From positions 1,116,001 to 1,180,000 of the forward strand of contig OY725491.1 of the NCBI GenBank assembly GCA_963281255.1: a DNA stretch of 64,000 bases, written 5' to 3'. How positions within the stretch are numbered: position 1 is the first letter of the stretch; each line of letters starts with the position of its first letter. The position numbers and the translations under genes were made by a program. The DNA is from Aphrocallistes beatrix. Taxonomy: Eukaryota > Porifera > Hexactinellida > Sceptrulophora > Aphrocallistidae. Below the pieces are notes generated by a model. That model had not been told where the DNA came from. It ran no database searches and was given only the letters and a program-made list of their open reading frames with translations. Positions 44,171 to 55,122 of this stretch are shown one piece after another.

Positions 44171-46051
44171 CTAGAATGAATTCTCAGTTACAGTGTATCT
44201 CTTCTGCTTGAAGATTGACAGCCGATACTTCTTGTTCGTAATGTGTCTGAGTGGTTTAAAAGTGGTGAAAACCGAACTGCTAGTCAAATTCCAGAGGTGA
44301 GTTTTAGGAGGATTTCGCGAGAAAGGAATATTTTCCTCTGAAAGCGCCTGTAACAACTTCACACCTCTATCTGTCTTCCCGTAAGGACCTGAATACCAAG
44401 CGTTCAAGAGCAGATTATAGTACCTCTGTGCAGGAAAATATCTGAGGTAGGCTTCTGAGCATTTCGCAGGAAAAATTCTTTCAAAATTCCCACAACGATT
44501 ATGTTCATCTTCCGTCTCAATCAGCATACGTACGTCATCAGGTGTTAAAGTGGCGAGTATCTTACTAGAAATGTCTTTTTGTGAGGCTTTCTTAGCGAAG
44601 TATGCGTGTTTACTGCGTTCGTTGGAAGTTAGCAAGACATGGTGGCACTGCTCGTGTGGTAGTCGATAGCCAGCTAAAGTCAAGAGATTAGCCACGAGTG
44701 GAGACTTCAAACTTACATCAAATTCGCAGATAGAATGTAAGCTTGGAGAAATGTTCACTTCGACTAGCCATGGCTTGTAACTCTCATCTAGTAGGACATC
44801 GAACCCGAACAGCTCGTGGACACAGTCTTTGAATTTCAAATTATTCTTTACGTAACTGTTGATTGGAGACTCAACTGAAATGATGGTTTTCAACGCCAGT
44901 GACTTTATACTTTCCCAAATCTTGTTCGTATCAATGCCTTTCTCTCGAAGGATTCTCCAAAATGTCTGCAGGGTCCATTTGTGTCCTTCTGCCTGCTTTC
45001 CATCTTCTGTGAGGTGAAAATTGGAGTTCAGTTTGTTGACTGAGTAATTTGTAAGATGCACAAACCGATTGGAAAGAGTATCCTGGGAATTCGTGTACTT
45101 TTCAGTCGCAAAGCGGACCACCCCATCGTTATATACGTACACTCTGAGAGGATCGAATGACGTCACGTAGACATAGATTCTCAGGTCGCACTTACGTTCG
45201 TTGATTATGAGTGGATTGGTAATGTAACGCTGGATAATCATCGGTTTGTCTTTGGGGATGTCATCGAAATTCTGCACCAACTCCACGCCGATCCCTCGTG
45301 CACTCGCCAGCGGTTTCTTGATCCATCTTTCGCCAGGTAGCTGAGAGTCCCATTGGAACTTGAACTGTTCGTATTCTCCCGGGAGTATGTAGGTCTGAGG
45401 GAGAAACGCGAATTCTTTTCGTGCGTTTTTCATCTGCATTTTGGTGACATTTCTCCAAAGACTGTCTTTGCGTCCCAGCTGGAAACTGCCAGGGAAATGA
45501 TTGAATTTCTGAAATGCAGCGATGGATTTGAATCCCCTCGCTTTCATGTGCTTCCCGTAATACCCAATCCACTCGTCGCCCGCCGTGTACTTGAACCCCG
45601 CCTCTCTAACACACGTCCTGACCACGTTGGGTGTTATGGCGCACTGCTTCCATATAAGGTAGGGCTTGGCTGTGCTTGGAATGGTTTCAATCTGCTGGTG
45701 GGAATGCGGGAAGTTTAGTGTGGGTGGAATGTTTGGAAATGAACTCTGCACATAGAACGGAATCAGTTCCTTCTTGGTTGATTCACAAACAGAGTTTGAA
45801 GTGTATTCTTCTGAGAAATCAGTACTGGACTCGAGAAAAGACTCGAACTGTTTGATGAACTCTTCCAGATTGTCGATATCTTCGTTGGGAGTTTCCACTT
45901 CAATCGTTTGATCGAATTCCTCACGCTCACAGCTTTCAGTCGTAAGATACTCAGATATTCCCTCATCGTCTGTAAACGTGAATAATCCTTTCTCGAGTCT
46001 GTCACATTCTATCTCCAAAATGTTATCCAATCTAGCATTTCTAACTGCCAT
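44171..46051 (-). CDS. TTLL4: TTLL4-like tubulin polyglutamylase, single exon
   Basis: Adds glutamate side chains to tubulin and other proteins (known for the family). The open frame begins at 46087, but the second Met (46051, MAVRNARLDNIL) looks a likelier start. The sequence follows human TTLL4 closely: LNHFPGSFQxGRKDxLWRN is seen as FNHFPGSFQLGRKDSLWRN; WIKKPLASARGIGVELV carries the ATP-grasp Lys and Gly-rich loop; then IIQRYITNPL, KCDLRIYVYVTSFDPLRVY, FVHLTNYSVNK, HELFGFDVLLDESYKPWLVE and EVNISPSLHS with the metal-binding Glu and Asn. An acidic N-terminus of about 130 residues precedes the domain. The catalytic residues look intact. A TTLL gene without introns is unusual and may be a retrocopy that kept its function. 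The nearest neighbour is the plexin start, 340 bp away, in the same direction. Confidence 0.93.
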   Translation of the reverse strand: MAVRNARLDNILEIECDRLEKGLFTFTDDEGISEYLTTESCEREEFDQTIEVETPNEDIDNLEEFIKQFESFLESSTDFSEEYTSNSVCESTKKELIPFYVQSSFPNIPPTLNFPHSHQQIETIPSTAKPYLIWKQCAITPNVVRTCVREAGFKYTAGDEWIGYYGKHMKARGFKSIAAFQKFNHFPGSFQLGRKDSLWRNVTKMQMKNARKEFAFLPQTYILPGEYEQFKFQWDSQLPGERWIKKPLASARGIGVELVQNFDDIPKDKPMIIQRYITNPLIINERKCDLRIYVYVTSFDPLRVYVYNDGVVRFATEKYTNSQDTLSNRFVHLTNYSVNKLNSNFHLTEDGKQAEGHKWTLQTFWRILREKGIDTNKIWESIKSLALKTIISVESPINSYVKNNLKFKDCVHELFGFDVLLDESYKPWLVEVNISPSLHSICEFDVSLKSPLVANLLTLAGYRLPHEQCHHVLLTSNERSKHAYFAKKASQKDISSKILATLTPDDVRMLIETEDEHNRCGNFERIFPAKCSEAYLRYFPAQRYYNLLLNAWYSGPYGKTDRGVKLLQALSEENIPFSRNPPKTHLWNLTSSSVFTTFKPLRHITNKKYRLSIFKQKRYTVTENSF

Positions 46052-46087
46052 TATTATGCAAAATGTTAAAACAAGTTCAGTTTCCAA

Positions 46088-48738
46088 TTTATACTAACTA
46101 GCCCGACAGTTAACCTCAGATATAAGGCTTATTCTGGCCATACAAATGGTATGTGGGTATCCCCATTCATTTACATAGTAATCGCTCTAATCATAATACA
46201 TAGTGTTGGTTGCCATATTGAATTTCTATACACATAGCAGTGAACTTACACGGTTACTAGGTTTGTTTGAATATGCTTATTATAGATGTTGAGTATTGCA
46301 GATACATAGTAACTACTAAGCTGGATTGGAATGTGTATTGCAACAGCATTAATTACTTCACGCTGTACTTGGAATGACACATTAAAATTCATTAATTAAA
46401 GTTCATTATCAAATTACACGTTACAGGATATAATTTGAAAATAAATATTTGTGCTACAAGTTAACATTTTAATTTCTTAATTATTTCTAGAAGGGTTGAA
46501 ACGTTTATAGAGATAAACTTAGTGAAGTATAAATAGCTACTAAGAAAAGTGATACTAGAAATGCTTGCATGTAATGAACGGTACAGCTGAATGATATCAT
46601 AGAATGCTAACCGAAATGCGTCAGTCACATTGTAACCTAACAAAAGCTTAAATTCAATTGAGTCTGGGTTCAGTTAGATTAGTTCGCTCTAAATTAATTT
46701 ATTTCAAACTAATCCTTGCAAAAAATGCAAAGCTGGTGAACATTAGCAATGAATAGAACAACAATTATTTAACTTTATCGATTACTCCTTCACAGGAATG
46801 ACAATTTAGGAAAGGAATTATTAGTTACTTCTCACCTAACTGAGTCAAGTATAATCAGGAAAACCTACTGGCTACATATATGCAGATGGACAGATTTGAA
46901 GACAGCAGCTACTACTACTTATCAAGCTAAATACATGAGTTACATGATAACGTTGGAGGTGGCGTATCGATTCATCACCTGGACACCTACTCAAGATTAA
47001 TCTTCATTTTGAGCTTATTAAAAATCAAATGACTCCACAGAGAATATCTTTAGACTTAGGTTCATATTATTACTCCATACTTCCTTCTTTGTACTGAATA
47101 TTAATACTTATAAGTGTGAATGTCTGAGTTGTTTACTAAACTGCGAACATACAGAGTTGTACCCAAGTAAGCGAATTAGTTTATAAGTCAGACTTTATTA
47201 AATAATCCTTTCAGTCACATGGAGTCGATTATATTTAGTAAATAGTTGATGAGTTTGCAAATCCATAGTTCATTTTAAAGCTATGGGAAATAATTATACG
47301 GTAATGCGGAAATGGTTCGACTTTTCGAAAAAGGAAATACTAGTTCGAATTGCAGATTTAGGAAATAGTTCGACTTTTTATTATTTGGATTAATGGCGGT
47401 TTTCATGTGAACTATTTCTATTTTTGGAAAGTCGAACTATTTCCGGTTTTTGTGCGAACTATTTCCACCATACCCAACATACCAATTATACCCCCTCAAA
47501 AACAATTGAATTTCAGATACCCACTAGCTATAGTGATCTGTCATCAGCTATCCTTGATGTGTCAGGTTCAATGGAATCTGAACTATCCAGAAACATATAT
47601 TCAAATTCACAGAAAGTCCTGTTTGCAGCCATGCATATAAATGATTACATTCTAAGCTGTACAAGAATATTATATTGATGCAACCTGCGTCAAACTACAA
47701 CTGTTCCTACACTAACATCAAACATCTAAATCCAATCATAATTAGATATACTCACATTCATTTAATGAGAAATCAGATAGCCCAATCAAATACTGAGAAA
47801 TGTCTGTACTAAGTTATCCTTTTCAAGTTTGATAGTAGAGATGCAGAATACTTACACAGAAGTGTTAATTACGTTAACTGATGCAGAAATGTTAGTATTT
47901 TCCTGAGTTCGCGACTGAATTATTCTCTTCAGTACGTTACTTATTAGAATCAGCAGTATAATGTAGATAATTAACAACTATGATTCGGTATCGAAGCATG
48001 TCTTTATGTACCAGTTTCAATGGAATTTTTCTAACAAAGGGAAACGTGATCACCAAGAACAATGATCAATTGTAATTAAAATACATTCAAATTCATACTA
48101 TCATAGAGATTCAATAATGAAATAGGAGAATGACAACCGCCGTTTCTCTGAGACCGGTTTCGAAGATTACAAATGAGTAAAAATAAAATAAAATAAAATA
48201 ACAGTGGCGTAGCTAGGAAATTTGAGTGATTGGAATTCAGGACACTCAAAAACATCTGGAAAAAAGCATCTGGAAGTAAAGTAAAATTTAGGAATTTATC
48301 TTTATTATACTCGTTGTAGAATGATTCGTACCCAAGTTTCAGAAGATCGGCTGGCCCATCCGGTATACATGCCTTGGCAAAGTTCATATTACTGGATTAG
48401 TGAAAGTGGAAGTGGAGATGACATCACCGAACCTCGTAATTATGATCACAATGTGCTACTTGCTTATCGGGTAATACTTCATATATGCGAGGTGTGTCCA
48501 TCTATCGACATATAGTATTTCATCCATTATCGCAACCCACGAGTAATTCAATCACACTAAGCTATCTCCTTAAGAGGAATACAGAATGCAATATCAAATT
48601 AACAGTTCCCTCAATAGCCCTACTAGCTAATGGTATATATTAGCATTCTCATCTTCATAGATTTAGTAGATATTATTTTGATACTTCAGTACAATTTTAA
48701 GTGTAAATAAAGGCATACAAACATCACACATCTCAAGG
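46088..48738. other. Intergenic region, no gene seen
   Basis: About 2.6 kb of AT-rich DNA. The only structure found is an inverted-repeat element at 47308-47444. Short open frames at 47407, 47424, 48076 and 48321 show no family resemblance and look accidental. Confidence 0.6.
47308..47444. mobile_element. Hairpin-forming inverted repeat
   Basis: GGAAATGGTTCGACTTTTCG at the left pairs with GGAAAGTCGAACTATTTCC at the right; additional GGAAATAGTTCGAC copies lie inside and just outside. Confidence 0.7.
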
Positions 48739-48799
48739 TAAGTCAAAACTAAAAAAAGTATTTACAATATAATGCAGCGTATATTATTTAAAAATCTCA

Positions 48800-48977
48800 C
48801 TGCCCTGGTTATTTAGCTCAGAGGACATTATAGCCCGATTAATAAGCGGAGAACTCTATTAATTAACCGAAAATATTGTGTGTTAGCTTCTATGCGTGAG
48901 AACTATTCCGGTCCTACCAAAAGTGGTCCGATTAAGCGGTTAGCCCGATTAAAACGGTGGTCTTATTAAGCAGAGTC

Positions 48978-48984
<7 letters not shown>
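48800..48984 (-). mobile_element. Pogo-like MITE remnant of the CAGTCGACTCCGCTTAAT family
   Basis: Ends TTAAGCAGAGTCGACTA, with the conserved interior GTTAGCTTCTATGCGTGAGA seen in the copies at 55651 and 62052. It lies inside the predicted 5' UTR intron of the gene at 49029 and abuts a TA microsatellite. Confidence 0.75.

Positions 48985-49014
<30 letters not shown>
48977..49014. repeat. (TA)n microsatellite
   Basis: A pure TA run directly before the ATG-proximal splice acceptor of the gene at 49029. Confidence 0.9.
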
Positions 49015-49016
<2 letters not shown>

Positions 49017-49028
49017 CAATGTTATAGG

Positions 49029-50205
49029 ATGGCTGAAAGAAAATCGCCCTCTCCCTTGAAAGATACGATTCCACAAACACAAGCACCTGCTGGAACACCC
49101 CCTCCAATGAATATTGAACAAACTCTTAAAGATATCTGCGGAGATTACAGACTAACGCAGATGACAATTAAAAAGTGCATCGTCGTACTCTCAGATCAGA
49201 CTTGTGGGTTAATGAGCAGAGATTTCATAGCAACAGTCGGAGATAAAATGAAAATGAACAATAAAATTATGAACCTACAAGTATTTCTCGCAAAGCTGAA
49301 CGAAATAGACAGGTCCCTCAACAAAGCTTTGTCTTACTTGAAATGGCTGAAGAATCACACAGTTGAACTGATCAAATTCGAAGATGAATTGAAAGAAAAT
49401 ACTATGTACAAAGACATAGGAGTGGGAAAAAGTATCGATAAAGTGAGTAAAATGCTAGACAAAAAAATCTAGCAATCAAGGGATTGACCATATCTCCTAT
49501 ATGTGGTGCAATCGTAGGTGGAGTTGGTGGAGCTGTTATTGGAGGTGGAGTGGTAGCTGCGTTGATTGCAATTGTTGGTATCCTGTCCGCGATTGGAGTG
49601 TCTGGAGTGGCTGTAGCTGGCGTGGGGGCATTAGCCACAGGGGCAATCGCAGGATTAGTTGGCGGTGCAATAATCGGGATTGGGATCTGGTTAAAGAAAG
49701 CGTATGAGATAGGGAAAGCTCGTAAAGCTAAATATAGCCAGATTGAAGAGATGGACAAGGAAATAAATGCCAAAGACGTTAGCCTTCGGCTCTCTATGAT
49801 AAACAGTAACCTTCAGAGGACAATAGGACTAGTGAAAGATGCTAATGATCCAAATTATCATTTGGAAATGAGAAAACAAACGAAGCAGATATAGATAGAG
49901 CGGTTCTAACCTATAGAGATACGCATTCAAAATTTATGAAGATGGGAAAGAATCTTCCAGAAGAAAAACGAATTGAAATGGCTGAAACGGCTGCTAGGGA
50001 TGCTTGCAAGGCTGTTTTAGCTAAGGATCCACTCTACAATGATGATAGTTACGTGGATGCGTTTATTCGCGAAAGAGTGAACACAGGAAGGGCACGAGAA
50101 AATTCGCGTTTGTTCCCGATCAGCAAGCAGCAGATATCCCTGTTGATGAGGTTTCACACCCTGATGAACAAGTGGATACTGATAAATAAAAATTACTTAG
50201 AATAG
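49029..50205 (+). pseudogene. Unrecognised glycine-rich helical protein, copy 1, two frame breaks
   Basis: ATG at 49029 (MAERKSPSPLKD), just after an acceptor-like TTATAG; a donor GTAAGT at 48739 suggests a 5' UTR intron. Compared with the open copy at 51377, one base is missing in the A-run at 49463-49469 and four bases (TTTC) are missing near 49872. The frame therefore breaks before the hydrophobic centre and again before the tail. All three segments are well conserved: LTQMTIKKCIVVLSDQTCGL, GILSAIGVSGVAVAGVGALA, RIEMAETAARDACKAVLAKD. It is a young pseudogene, or the breaks are assembly indels. Confidence 0.78.
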
Positions 50206-50689
50206 GATACGTACCTCGTTATAAGCTATAATACTGTGGTTTCAGTATGAGTTTACTTCATAAATATAGATTTACGCTAACTGCTAATGTTTTAAATGTT
50301 TATTTTTGTTATATCTTTTTGATTGATTGTTGTACTAATTAATTAAGTTCTAAATAAGATGGTAAATGAGATGTTAACTGAAAATTCACTCTTTCTGAGT
50401 TTCGCTTGTATACGCTGGTACAGTCCCGGCAAAAAGTCTGGAACATTGTATGTAAAATATGAATATTCTAGTTTTAGCAAAAAAACAAATTTTAATATAT
50501 AGCAGAATATTTTTTATGAATTTATGTCAACTCTTTCTATAACACGAAAAGTATGAAATATTTAATTAAAATATATCATATGTTTATTACCGGGCAAATT
50601 CAAAAAAAATGGAAAATACTAAATATTCATGGGAAATACTAAATATGAGTTTTTGCCGGGATTGCATACTCTGAATGTTACTGCATGCA
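50206..50689. other. Spacer with a Tc1-type MITE
   Basis: 50425-50665 starts CAGTCCCGGCAAAAAGTCTG and ends GAGTTTTTGCCGGGATTG, an inverted pair typical of Tc1-type ends. No gene otherwise. Confidence 0.6.
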
Positions 50690-51135
50690 ACAAATCGCCA
50701 AACGTTCATCAGGAAAGAGGACACAAATCCTGCCAATATTCAACAATGTTCAACAATGCTCAGAGTTATGAAGGAGGAGTTAGCATGTTTTCCTATAGAA
50801 AATAGAAAATAGAATCCAGACTGCACAGAAGCTGACTTTAGCAGACAAGAAGAAAAGGTTGGAGCTAGTGCAGGTTTTGACTGACAAGATTGAACTCTGC
50901 AAGAGTTTCCTTCCCAATTTCTGGACAAGTGACGAAGCTCATTTTTACCTTGATGGCCAAGTTAATTCCAAGAACGATGTCACAGTTTGGTGTGCAATGT
51001 CGGCCAGAGGGATTATCGGGTCAATGTTTTTTGAGAACGAACGAAAATGGCAAAATGTGTACATTGAAAATACCATAATTAAGGGGTTTCCATTTTTTTG
51101 GACCACCCGGTATTTTGAAAACAGCCTTGTTTTGG
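50690..51135 (+). mobile_element. Tc1/mariner-like transposase fragment
   Basis: One frame has SDEAHFYLDGQVNSKNDVTV and VWCAMSARGIIGSMFFEN, the first-to-second catalytic Asp region of Tc1/mariner transposases (FxSDEAHF...VWxxMSxxGIIGPxFF). Upstream, STMLRVMKEEL and LTLADKKKRLELV match the segment before it, interrupted by stops. No complete catalytic triad or intact ORF. Confidence 0.82.
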
Positions 51136-51376
51136 GCAAAGAACATGTTACACTTCCTTATTCTTCACCTAAAATGCCCTATTTCTCCAAAATAAGTTCC
51201 TTGCCCAAAACTTGTTCTTTTTAATTTTCAAAATCGACCTATTTAGTCGAACCATAACTTAAATTGTGCATGATTATATAAATAGTAAATAAGGTTAAAA
51301 ATTGTGTTTGAGTCATTTTGAAGTTAAGTTTTTATCAAAAACATTTGTATACTATCAATTTCTACACTACTACAGG

Positions 51377-52474
51377 ATGGCTGAGAAAGAACCTCCTCCT
51401 CTGTTAAAACCTCATTCTCCTTTACAACCTCCAATAAATGCCAATGTGGAACAAACTCTTAAAGAGATCCTCGAAGATTACAAACTAACTCAAAAAACGA
51501 TCAAAGAGTGCATTATCGTACTCTCAGATGAAACTAGAGGCTTAATGAGTAGAAATTTCATGAAAACAGTCGGAGATATAATCAACAAAAATAAAATAGA
51601 TCTGGAAAAATTCCTCCGAAAATTAAAGGAAATAGACACATACCTCAACGAGGCTATATCATACCTAGAATGGTTGAAGATGAATATCGTTCAGCTAGAG
51701 AAGTTCGAAGAGAAGTTAAAGATGGATACACAAGATAAAGAAATAAGGATTGAAAATAGTCCTGTTGAACCAACTATCAGAATGTTCGATAAAGAACGTA
51801 CTGCGATCAAGGGATTGGTTATATCTCCTATTTGCACTACAGCCGTAGGAGTAGCTGGTGGAGCTATTATTGGAGCCGGGGTACTAGGTATTTATGCTGG
51901 ATTATTTGCATCCGTTGGAATCTTGTCCGCGATTGGAGTGTCCGGAGTGGCGGGAGCTGGCGTGGGTGCATTAGCCACAGGGGCAGTCGTGGGATTCGTT
52001 GGCGGTGCGATCATCGGGATTGGGATCTGGTTAATGAAAGCGTATGAGATAGGGAAAGCTCGTAAAGCTACATATAGCCAGATTGAAGAGATGGACAATG
52101 GAATAAATGAGAAAAATGTTATCCGTAAACTTTATCAAGTAAATAGTAACCTTGAGAGGACAATACGACTAGTGAAGGATGCTAATGACCCAAATTATCA
52201 TTTGGAAATGAGTTTCAAAACAAACGGAGCAGATACGAATAGAGCGATTCTAACCTATAGAGATACGCATTCAAAATTTATGGAGATGGGAAGGGATCTT
52301 CCACAAGAAAAACGAATTGAAATGGCTGAAACGGCTGCTAGGGATGCTTGCAAGGCTGCCTTGGCAAAGGATCCAATCTACAGTAGTGATCAGATGATAG
52401 ATACGTTTATTCAGAAGTGTGTGAACACAGGAAAGGAACGAGGAAATTCACATAGATTTTCAGTTACGTCATAG
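51377..52474 (+). CDS. Unrecognised glycine-rich helical protein, copy 2, intact
   Basis: ATG at 51377 (MAEKEPPPLLKP), preceded by acceptor-like CTACTACAG; the upstream in-frame codons start with TTG. 365 residues. A proline-rich N-terminus is followed by helices (LKEILEDYKLTQKTIKECII, GLMSRNFMKTVGDI, FLRKLKEIDTYLNEAISYLE). Residues about 146-219 form a long glycine/alanine-rich hydrophobic region with GxxxG-like spacing (VAGGAIIGAGVLG, GVSGVAGAGVGALATG, VGGAIIGIGIWL). After that come AYEIGKARKATYSQIEEMD and a charged tail (RIEMAETAARDACKAALAKD). A membrane hairpin flanked by coiled coils is likely. ApoL-like or bacterial alpha-helical membrane-inserting proteins have similar layouts, but I see no real sequence match. 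Confidence 0.85.
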   Translation: MAEKEPPPLLKPHSPLQPPINANVEQTLKEILEDYKLTQKTIKECIIVLSDETRGLMSRNFMKTVGDIINKNKIDLEKFLRKLKEIDTYLNEAISYLEWLKMNIVQLEKFEEKLKMDTQDKEIRIENSPVEPTIRMFDKERTAIKGLVISPICTTAVGVAGGAIIGAGVLGIYAGLFASVGILSAIGVSGVAGAGVGALATGAVVGFVGGAIIGIGIWLMKAYEIGKARKATYSQIEEMDNGINEKNVIRKLYQVNSNLERTIRLVKDANDPNYHLEMSFKTNGADTNRAILTYRDTHSKFMEMGRDLPQEKRIEMAETAARDACKAALAKDPIYSSDQMIDTFIQKCVNTGKERGNSHRFSVTS

Positions 52475-53257
52475 CAGATAGCCCTGTCGATGAGGCTGCA
52501 GATCTTGATAAACAAGTTGCATGTGATAAATAAATAAAAATTACTTAGAATAGGATACGTACCTCGTTATAAGCTGTTTCAGTCTATACTTTTTACTTCA
52601 CGTATATAGAATTACACTGCTAATGTTTTATATGTTTATATGTTTATATTTTTGGTTGATTGTTATACTAATTAATTAACTGTAGAATGCCCACTAGGAC
52701 AGTGTCCCGATATCGCGGATGTCTCCCAGTCATTTTCTATGCAAGGGAAGCCATATAAATGCTGCGCATTCTACAATTAATTAAATTCTAAGTAGAATTG
52801 TCAAAGGGTCTGTAGTCAACTCTGTGGTTATAACTCGCATCATGGATTTAACTTTGCTTAGTATAACCGGAGTTCAGCATGAACAAAGTCCATAACTATA
52901 ATATCTTGTGGATACATCTATCTAGCCTTCACAATACGTGAAGAGTAATTTAATCCACTAAGATATCTTATCAGGAAATTATATACTGTTAGACCATATC
53001 TCAATAGTCCTACCAGATAGCATATATTGACGAGAAGATACAGAACCAAAGTTAAATTATTGTAAACTATTGATACGCGTTACTACATATTAATCACATA
53101 TTTCAGGTAAGCCAGACATAATTTTTTAAAAACAAACAAACAACAACAGTAAAACATCAACACACCCGTACACCATATACTACTAAGAATATTTTACCAG
53201 GGCACAAGAATAATATGACCTACTAACTCACTGAAATGTTATATATTTCTAATTCAG
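52475..53257. other. Spacer with a palindromic MITE and a 5' UTR donor
   Basis: The start (52540-52570) repeats the 3' flank of copy 1 (GAATAGGATACGTACCTCGT). A MITE lies at 52675-52780. At 53106 a donor GTAAGC follows TTTCAG, and the acceptor TAATTCAG ends at 53257, directly before the ATG of copy 3. Confidence 0.6.
52675..52780. mobile_element. Palindromic MITE, also at 63563-63669
   Basis: Ends TTAACTGTAGAATGC and GCATTCTACAATTAA are inverted. The centre CCGATATCGCGGATGTCTCC recurs reverse-complemented at 63618-63640 (GGAGACATCCGCGATATCGG). Confidence 0.88.
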
Positions 53258-54297
53258 ATGGCAACCAATGAAATAGAAGAATCTGTCACGGCTCTATTGC
53301 CACCTCCCTCACCTCTGAAAGAACAAGAAATTCCAACCAATCCAAAAATTGAAAAACTTCTCAATGAGATCTGCGGAGATTACAAACTGACTCAGTTAAC
53401 GATTAAAAAGTGTATTATTGTACTCTCAGACAGCAGTTGCGGATTAATGAGTAAAGCTTTCATAGCAAAAGTAGGAGATAAACTCGCTCGTAACAACATC
53501 ATAGATCCCAAAGCTTTTCTAGAAAAACTAAACAAAATTGATGACTCTCTTAACAGAGCTATTAAATTCCTGGAATTCCTGCAGTTGCACATGGTTGAAC
53601 TGAACAATTTAGAAGAAAACCTGAATCAAGATACGCCGGATAGCAAGATTGGGATGGAAAAAGGTCCAGAAGATCAGCTCTTGGAGAAACTGCGCGACAA
53701 ACAACATGCAGCACTGAAAGTAGTTACCCTGACTCCCATATGTGGTGTAGTAGTAGGTGGAGCTTGTGGAGGTGTTATTGGAGGTGGGGTTAACTGGATT
53801 GATTACATGCAATGGCATTCTAAGTGCAATTGGAGTGGCAGGAGTTACAGGGTTAATTGGTAGTTTGATTATAGGGATTGGGATCTGGTTAGCGAAAGCG
53901 TATGAAATTGGACAGAGCCGTAAAGTGTTATATGAGCAAGTTAAAGAGATGGACGAAGAAATCAATGAGAAAGAAGTCACATTGAAACTCTCTATGATAA
54001 ACAGTTATCTTAGCAGAATGGTTGAATTAGTACAGGAAGCTATTAAACCTGGTTACATTGATGTAAGAAGGAGCATCCCATTAGAAACAGATTTAAAGAA
54101 GGCTATTCAAAATTACAACAAGACGTACAAAGAAATGAGAGAGATTGGGAGGGATTTCCCAGAAAAAACGAGAGGAAGTAGCCAGACATTCAGCTAAGAG
54201 AGTTTTGGAGGGTGGGTTGGTTAGTTTTTCATTCTACAAAGATGAAAATAAAATCGATGAGCTGATTCAAGAAATAAAAAATACTGAAAGGAACTAA
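53258..54297 (+). pseudogene. Unrecognised glycine-rich helical protein, copy 3, two frame breaks
   Basis: ATG at 53258 (MATNEIEESVTALL) directly after an AG acceptor. The first 185 or so residues match copy 2 (LTQLTIKKCIIVLSDSSCGL). The frame breaks inside the glycine-rich centre near 53785-53815, where about 20 residues are also missing. The second frame carries GILSAIGVAGVTGLIGSLII and KAYEIGQSRKVLYEQVKEMD, then breaks again near 54160-54175. A third frame reaches the stop at 54295-54297 with EEVARHSAKRVLEGG. As it stands it cannot make the full protein. Confidence 0.78.
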
Positions 54298-55122
54298 AAA
54301 ACTTCAGAGAAAGGCCCCCAAATCAAGTTAAAATATGTGATTATTGAATTAGTTTTAATTCTACTCGTGTATTACTAGAAAGGCATTTGTAAGAAATTCT
54401 GAGCTATTTCAGACTAAAGACGTGCTTTATAATTTTAAAAGATCGTATGTACCTACATTCCAGGAACCCTCACTTTCGCAAACCGTAAATCTAGACAACT
54501 CAGGAGTCAGGACCATGGTTTTATCTAGGATTTTCCAATCCGGCACTTTTTTGGAGGTGATAAAAGTTATCTGGCACCCAAACAGTGGTTTATCTTGGAA
54601 TTCCAGGGGTGATAGCAACCCGATGCCAAAATCGAATCACACTGCAAGCACCTTGGCTCCTCGGACGATACCAGACTGGCACCTATAAGTGCCGACCGAG
54701 CACCTAGATAAACCCCTGGTCAGGACCTATAACATGACTTTGGCGGTAGTTGGACAAATAAAAGTTTACACTTTGATTTTAAGACAAGTAAAATTAACTA
54801 TTATATACATATATATACTACGTATGTATGTATTTCATTAACTTTTTCCCCCATGAATAATTAGAAATATACTACAATTATCTGAGAGAATAAACTGATA
54901 GGAAAACAAGGTTAAGTTAGCTACAATTTTGAAATATTTGGATCCTAAAAATCTCGAAAATATTATTTCCATTTGAGGTGTCAAAATGTGTCAAACCATA
55001 TTTTAAGAAATATTTGTTAAAAGCTTACAAACCTTCACATCACATCTCGCAATCAAATAATGAAATACACCAGTAAAATAGTAAAACAGGACACTACATA
55101 AGAGATTCACAATACAGTCTAA
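54298..55122. other. Intergenic region before the pleckstrin 3' end
   Basis: No gene seen. 54515-54715 holds an inverted pair (TTTATCTAGGATTT / CACCTAGATAAAC) around GC-richer sequence, possibly a decayed mobile element. The 3' UTR of pleckstrin probably starts here on the minus strand. Confidence 0.5.

Noticed and set aside
45261..45718. Open frames on both strands within TTLL4
   Set aside because: Shadows of the TTLL4-like coding frame.
47407..48515. Several 60-100 codon open frames
   Set aside because: No start context, splice signals or similarity; consistent with chance in this region.
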